From Balanoglossus misakiensis (taxonomy: Eukaryota; Hemichordata), in the NCBI GenBank assembly GCA_040954595.2, contig CM082594.2, positions 9,114,001 through 9,178,000 on the forward strand: DNA of 64,000 nt, in the 5' to 3' direction. The translations under genes and the position numbers were made by a program. Below, piece after piece: positions 57,601 through 64,000 of this stretch (position 1 is the stretch's first letter; every line of letters starts with the position of its first letter). The notes under the pieces are model-generated. The model searched no databases, had not been told where the DNA came from, and saw only the letters and a list, made by a program, of their open reading frames with translations.

Positions 57601-58995
57601 ATTTATTAATTTTTAAATATTACATCACTATTTTTTGCAGAAGAATTTTCCAGCAAATAAACAGCAGTATAAGAAGATCATTGCAACTCTGTGATGCTGA
57701 ACCAAACAAAGTCACCCCACAGTAATCCAATCCCTTTAATAAATGCAACATCAGGCAGTTCTTACTAACACACTCAGTCTTTTTAAGGGGAGAGGAGATT
57801 AACTAGAATGAGTAACCTAGGGAGCCTTAGAACAAGAGCGACAGAAAAACATGCAGAACATGTAAATGTTACCACGGGTGACAAATCCTGTTTTTTCCGT
57901 GTAATCTAATAAAAGAAATACACCAGGGTTGTAATTATGTCGGCTGTGAACACCTGACCACTGAGACTTGGACATATAATCTGCAGTCAGCCAAGCCAAT
58001 CTCTCTCGGCTCCATACAAACCGGCTTAAGTTTTCCCCCTCCCCTCTGGCAAAGAAACGGTCTCAGGCATATAACCAAGGCTACCTGATTTTAAAGTTGT
58101 TACATCAGGCGCTTAAATTTTCTTCAGAACAAGAGATTTGGGAATAAATTTTAAAGTCGCTGTGCATTTTAATCTTTCGAAGTGCATAAATCTTAGAACA
58201 CAGACTTAAAAGTACAATGTTTAAAGTTCCCAAGGTGTTGCTATACTCCACCATCATGGTGTTTAGGAGGTTTAAGTTGTCATATTTGACGGTATTCGTC
58301 AGCAATGGTAGAATTGTGGCAGGGAACCTGACTATTCATGTTGAACGTAATTCCCTAGTACATGTACTTTTCGCCCCTTTGCATTCTGGGTATTGCGTCC
58401 TTTTTTGCTCTTGTGTCAGACATCAGGCCACCGCAACGAGACTACATCATTTGTAACCAAGCAAAACCCCGCGACAAGAAATATTTTCCTTTGTGATTAC
58501 TTCTTACTAAGAGAAAAGTTGGCATTTGCGAGATTTTAATGTATTAATTTAAAGAAATTAGTAACAGGGGAATTGAGCTCACTTGGCAACCATTACGCAG
58601 CTTTGTTGATTTTTTCCAGACTTGATATTTTAACTTGCCGCATGCAATATACAGTCTGGGAAAGACACACGACACCATCCTACAATTGGATTTGCTAGTG
58701 GTTATTAATATTGTACAGACAAAATGTTCCTTCCCTTTTAACCGATTAATACTGAAGTCCCTGAAGTAATATAAAGGACGCGCACCATCTCAATTTCACT
58801 GAAAACAACTGAAATACCACTGTACTTCTTACTAGGGCATTTCTGAAGGTTGCAATGCGTATAATCTGAATTTATTCATCAATGATCAGTACAATGTGGC
58901 TTAGATATTATTAAGAGTGTTCCTCTCATACAAGTAAACATGCTTGCTTCATACATGTAGTTTTGGTGTTCTGGTGGCACAATCATTGGGTTCAT

Positions 58996-59218
58996 CTGAT
59001 TGGCTGTGATTGGCCTGGTGTATTTTATCAGTGCCCTAGGGGTGCCATACTGAATAGGTCAGGGTGATAGCATGCATCGGTAGGAAAATCACATCTGACT
59101 GGCTGTGATTTGATTTTGGTATAATTGTAAGCAGCCGGGGGGTTTCTATTGAGAGTCTGTACAATCCTCTGATTGGCTATGATACTGGGATATTTATCAA
59201 TGTCCTAGAGGGCTTCAT
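58996..59218. repeat. Three degenerate copies of a repeat carrying ATTGG boxes
   Basis: CTGATTGGCTGTGATTGG (58996), CTGACTGGCTGTGATTTG (59095) and CTGATTGGCTATGATACTGG (59169) begin three related segments. Copies 1 and 3 also share a downstream TTTATCA-TG-CCTAG block. Copies 1 and 3 contain ATTGGCT, the reverse of a CCAAT box. Confidence 0.7.
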
Positions 59219-60525
59219 TATCTTTCTTGGTAATCAGTACATGGATGTAATTATAAACCAATAGCAGCTCAGAATAAACACATCCACTGTAAACAGTGAT
59301 GTCACATATAAACGACCACAGTGGCACAACTTGTTGATTAGAATGTATTTTGCATAATAACTTAAAAAACAACAGGTGGTTGAGTGCCCCCAACACAGAT
59401 AAAACAGGCAATTATGGACTGCAGCACTAATTATCCAGCACAAAAACACTGCAGGTGTTGCTAGACTGATATTATCAAAAGTTAAACTGAAGGACAGCAA
59501 TTATCATTTGACATATAAGACATAAATGGTGCAAGTGTATGAAAATAAATGGATTGGCATTTCCAATGAGTAAGGCAGGTTAATTTATCTGGCACCCATG
59601 GGACAATAATGAAACTGTTAGTAGCATATGACAAAGTATTTAATTTACATTTTAGGTATCTGTCATCATACCAAGTTCCACTTGAACAATTCACTAACAT
59701 GGAGACAGTCAGTCCATCTAGTGAACATTTAATCTAATTTATGTCATATGTCCTTCTTCAGATTGCAAAATTTGTGAGTGTCTGCAGACTTCTTGGCTCA
59801 CCGTTTTGACAAATAAAAACCAGGTTATAGTTCAGAGGGAAGATCGCACCATCCTGGTTATAGCTGTACAGACACGCTGACTTATCGACAGGAGTAGTCT
59901 GAACACAGAAAGCAATTACAACGATAGCATCGATAGGCGTGTATATACACATTGCCAATCTCCATTTGATGAAAAGCCATCAGTAATGCAAGTCAATGTC
60001 AGTGTGTATTTGTTACCAAAAGGCCATGGACAAATCTCTGTTGAGCACTTGATGCAGAACGGTGCATTATGGGATAAGTGCACTCCTAGACTTTCATGTT
60101 AAGACAGCTAGTACATTTATACTCTCTGATGAGTAAACTGTTAGTGACGCATAACATTCCCTGAGACTGTCCAAATCTGTGTTTGACATTTCTGGGTATA
60201 TTTTTTTATCCTGTGCGTTTGTACAATCTGTAGAATACAGACATCAAAAACCTGTCACAAAGAGATTTAAGCCTGCAAAATTACTGAAGATAAAAAAAAT
60301 TCAATTTTATAATATTTTCATGGGCATTGAGCTCTCACATGAATTATGGAGCTAAAAATTAACAAATTAAACAAATTTGTATACCATATTTTAGCACTAA
60401 AGGATCAAGACTGATAAAATTGAGTGAGATGACAAAACAAGCTGGCTGAGTGACATCATGGAAGCTGATTTTCTTGCAGCGGAAAACCTCACTGATGGAA
60501 ACCAATATGTCATCGTTGAAAGATT

Positions 60526-60551
60526 AATGATTTTCTGAGCAGAAAATCATT
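60526..60551. repeat. Perfect 11-bp hairpin
   Basis: AATGATTTTCT (60526-60536) and AGAAAATCATT (60541-60551) are exact complements with a 4-nt loop. No U-run or gene context suggests a terminator. Confidence 0.7.
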
Positions 60552-61717
60552 GATGGGTAAATAAAGAGGAAAGCAATTTCTCTTTATCAGGAGGTTTGGT
60601 TATCTTGGGATGTCACCGTTCACTCCGATATGAAATCTCTGACCAACATTCATCAACCCAGATTTTTTTTTAGAACAATTTTCTTTAAAATCCTTTGGAA
60701 AAAATGTATAGGCTGTGTATAGTTCATAACTCAAATGTTGTGAGATGTCCCTCGCCAGTGCCTGCAGAGGTACTCCTGAATGTTTTTAATCTTAGGAACT
60801 GCCCCGGGCTAAAACATACATTGGAAAGAGAAAAACAGACACTAATGATAGCAATATCTGTTGGTAATATCTCTCGTTGACATCACTGAATATATACCTA
60901 ATTGCTTCCCCACCTCGTGCTTGCAAAAAACCAAGACAAAGTGTGTTCTTACTCTTTCACCTTTTTACTATTATTCATCTCATGGTATCACTTTCCCAAC
61001 CATGTTTTTACTGAATATACATTTCTTGCAGTTCTTTTCATGACGCAGTATAAAACTTGGATATGTATGATTTTTTCCCTTCTATTATGACGACAGAAAG
61101 TCTTCCTTAATCTGCCTGATAAATATAAACGATAAACCTAGCAGGGAAAGTATAGTGTCCACAGGTTTGGCACGTTTGATTTACCAGATCAAAATGTTGG
61201 TCTGTGCAACACAAAAGATTGTTCAGAGGGAAACACACTATGGGAATAAGATATCAACACTGTTTTGACATAAGCCATGTTGAATCACTTTAAGGGAAGC
61301 TCTAGTTTCATGAAATTTATAAAATAAAAATTTGCTGCTTAAGCTTAGCTTTCAGGTTAGATATTGTGAGCTAAATATGGTTGGATATCGCTGACTGAAT
61401 CTTGACAGAAATTCACGGAGGAATTGCTGAGAATGTTTGAAGTGAGTCTGAAAGCTGGGAAACCACTATAGTTTGTCAATACTAACTCCAGACATGATTA
61501 GATATGAGAAAGCTACTGGGATTTTAAGCCGTCTGATGTTATGGAAAATAATGATTTCTGGGTTAGATGTGGGGATTTTTACGATATCAGTATGCCGCAT
61601 ATTTGCTCCGAATCAAATTTATTTTAATGAATTTCCCCAAAGTGGAATTTGTGTGCATTAATTGGGTTAGCCGATGTGATATCAGACAAAGGAGGTTCTT
61701 CTGTTACAAATATACTG

Positions 61718-61911
61718 AGGTCAAGGGTCGTTGCTAAGCCTGAAGGGCATCCCAAATCTGTATGCAGACAACAAAACCGTATTGTAATTGAGTGACTTTA
61801 AAAACCCCAAGCTGATATTGTTTGTTCTCTTGTAATGCAAAGACATCCCTGGACAGACAAAAGTAGGTGACCCAAGGTCAAACTTTCATTAGTTGCTAGG
61901 GTCAAAGGTCA
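61718..61911. promoter_or_regulatory. Cluster of nuclear-receptor-type DR1/ER sites in CELF intron
   Basis: AGGTCAAGGGTCG at 61718-61730 is a near-DR1. TGACCCAAGGTCA at 61868-61880 is an everted pair with 1-nt spacing. GGGTCAAAGGTCA at 61899-61911 is an almost ideal DR1. Three paired sites within 194 bp suggests an enhancer or a motif-bearing repeat. Confidence 0.45.
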
Positions 61912-64000
61912 GGTTCCATCTCATCGCAGCGCGTGCTTGATGCTATGCCTGACGAAAATTATAGAGATATACTCAGGAATTCTCATGTGCATGCCATACA
62001 TTGAACTTCAGTTTAACAACAGTGTAGAAGAAACTGAGGCTTAAATGCTTTCAATTTCCCAGATCTGTATCTTTCAAACAATTTTCCGTATTTTTTATAA
62101 TGCAACTGTGAGATCTCAAAGCTGGGATATTATTCTCATAACAAGCAAGTCAATAAACGGCTGCTGAATACTGTCTGTGGTGGGGAATAATGCCCCCAAA
62201 TGACAGCAGATAACGTCACTGTCTCTAAGAATTGCAAGATTGTGCTATGATAATTTATAATTTCTCATTCACTTATGTCAGTTGTGATCAATTGTGAGTA
62301 TTTTTCTGAAACTGACAAGATATCGTCAATGGATAAGTATTTAGATGAGGCAATTATGCAATATGAAATTCCATATCTCCAAATCTGAAGTCATTTCTCC
62401 AAATTGCCCGGTTCAGTCGGGATCACGGCAAAACTGGTAATCGACTACATGCAAATGTCATCCATTATGGTTGCATATCTAAAATAATCCTTCTACAGGT
62501 CAAGTGAACCTAATTGGGTAACCAACTTGCTCTTACTAGTACCACGGGAACGTAAAAGTTTCATGTGACATACAAAATACTCAGAAGTCAAATTTAATTT
62601 ACAAAATGCAAACCCATTAATAGTAGCTTTTTTCACAATTGTTCATACCCACTCTCAATTATGCAAATTGCAGGCAACATGGCCATCAAAGTGACACTTT
62701 TGCTTGGCATGTTCTGGCCATAGATGGCGCTGTTCAGACACATGATCTATTGTCTTGTCAAAAGAGGGGGGAAGGATCAGGTCACCCTGGGCAACAAGAG
62801 TAACCCACAAGCTGACCTGCAGAGTTGTACATGTAATGTAATATCCGAACTCCGCATCTTTGCAACATGATTAAGGAGGCAAAGAAACCAGCAATACACA
62901 AACATTAGCTACTACTTTAGGGAAATTGGTATTATCCAATCAGGTGCAAACATCTTTAAATAAAACCCAATCAGCACTTGCGTCCCATTTGCCCTGAAAT
63001 ATCTTGTGTAATCAATTCTGGGAAGACTTAAACAACTGCTAACTCAGGTAGACAACTGTAGGCACGCTTAGCAGAAGCATTTGCACCAATGTCTACAATA
63101 TTTGAAAACATTTGTCACTGGAGATGGAATGGTTGTGTGTGTATATCTGTGATGAAACTTAATACATTTCTGTGACGAAACTATGATATACATATTCCCT
63201 GAAACTATAACAGTCCTTTCTGTGGATGACAAATTAGTTTCTAAATGTAGCGTCAAAGGCTACTTGGACAACGCCAGTGATAAAACGGTCAAACAGCGAC
63301 TTTTTTAATCCCTGACTGCCGACTTTGAATCCATAAATCTCTGTAATTTATGAGAACCTACCGGGAACATAAAATGAGGCCTCTCCTGCCAGTAATCAGT
63401 GACATTTGAAACTCGACTCCATATCTGCACTGATTTATAAGCACTAAAGACAATCCCGTCTCCAGTGTTGCTTAATATTATCAAAGCTCTTTGGCTAAAA
63501 AGGCCGACTATTTTAAGAAAGCAGTGCTCTCTTGCATTTTAACAATCCTTCATATATTTTATCCTAGCTTTGCCATCACTGCGGTCATGGAAACTATTAT
63601 GCATAAACCTGTCCAGTAGAAAAATGAGCATACCTCCCACTAAGAAGTTTCTTGCTAAAAGCACCCTGAATTACTGAATTTAAGACTAACAATTTAGGCT
63701 TCATGCTATACATGTGCCGAGTACACGTAAGCTAGCTGTGTTATTTCTGAGTCGTATACATACATTGTTCATCTTGTAAAAATCCTATCTGACAGTTCAA
63801 CGGCAGCCTAAAACCCTGTCTTTGAATGTAGCTGTCAGTTTTGCTAACATTATAAAGACAGCAAACAAATGCAAGTTAATGAATAATAGGGAGAACATGA
63901 ATTTTTTAAAAAGTTACACTTGTACTTTTAACGTTGTAATTTTCTTACCATACATATATCACAAGTGGGTGCACTTAGTAAATTGAGTCAGTCGACAGCA

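Larger units (their letters stand above)
27978..64000 (-). other. Upstream part of CELF gene: apparent single intron of at least 36 kb
   Basis: I searched this stretch on the minus strand for the two RRM1 exons expected upstream (the KLFVGQIPR block, the ELTVLKDR block and the GCAFLTYC to LPG block). No candidate with correct splice sites was seen. Open frames on both strands are short and unrecognised. The simplest reading is one long intron with the promoter and N-terminal exons beyond 64000. A short or divergent 5' exon could still be hidden here. Listed repeats and motif clusters are the only structure I can support. Confidence 0.6.

Overview
The window is AT-rich eukaryotic DNA from an animal. 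Spliced genes with standard GT/AG introns, one intron of at least 36 kb, and simple-sequence and tandem repeats rule out a prokaryote. The translated exons lie close to vertebrate CELF3/4/5/6 and CARNMT1, but intron sequence, repeats and protein detail are not vertebrate. The abundance of palindromic ACATGTA/TACATGTA words fits a mollusc, brachiopod, annelid, hemichordate or amphioxus-type genome. I cannot name the species.

Two protein genes can be supported, both on the minus strand and arranged head to tail. At the left edge (1-1064) is the 5' end of a carnosine N-methyltransferase gene (CARNMT1, N2227-like family): exon 1 with the start codon, exon 2, and part of exon 3, which runs off the window. 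Its start codon sits in a TISU-like context, and a cluster of nuclear-receptor-type half-sites, including a DR1, lies 37-86 bp upstream.

From 1149 to about 9650 I see no gene. This stretch could be intergenic or could hold long 3' UTR forms of the next gene. It contains a strong G-quadruplex motif on the minus strand and an octamer-motif repeat.

From 10299 rightward lies a CELF RNA-binding protein gene of the CELF3/4/5/6 (Bruno-like) subfamily. Ten exons between 27977 and 10299 join in frame (1122 nt, 373 residues plus stop). They encode the end of the RRM1 region, all of RRM2, the long Ala/Gln/Met-rich linker and RRM3 to the stop codon. Exon sizes and phases (49, 129, 80, 141, 160, 141, 66, 84, 144, 128 nt) follow the CELF family plan. 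The N-terminus and most of RRM1 were not found. Everything from 27978 to 64000 appears to be one very long intron, with the first exons beyond the right edge.

That 36-kb region has no convincing exon. It holds short tandem duplications, perfect hairpins, an extended CACGTG palindrome, a GU-rich tract, a degenerate repeat carrying CCAAT-type boxes, and a second nuclear-receptor-type site cluster. No new multigene system is evident. The observations most worth following are regulatory: the CARNMT1 start region, the hairpin at the 49-nt CELF exon, the alternative splice donors, the frame-neutral exon series and the G-quadruplex.
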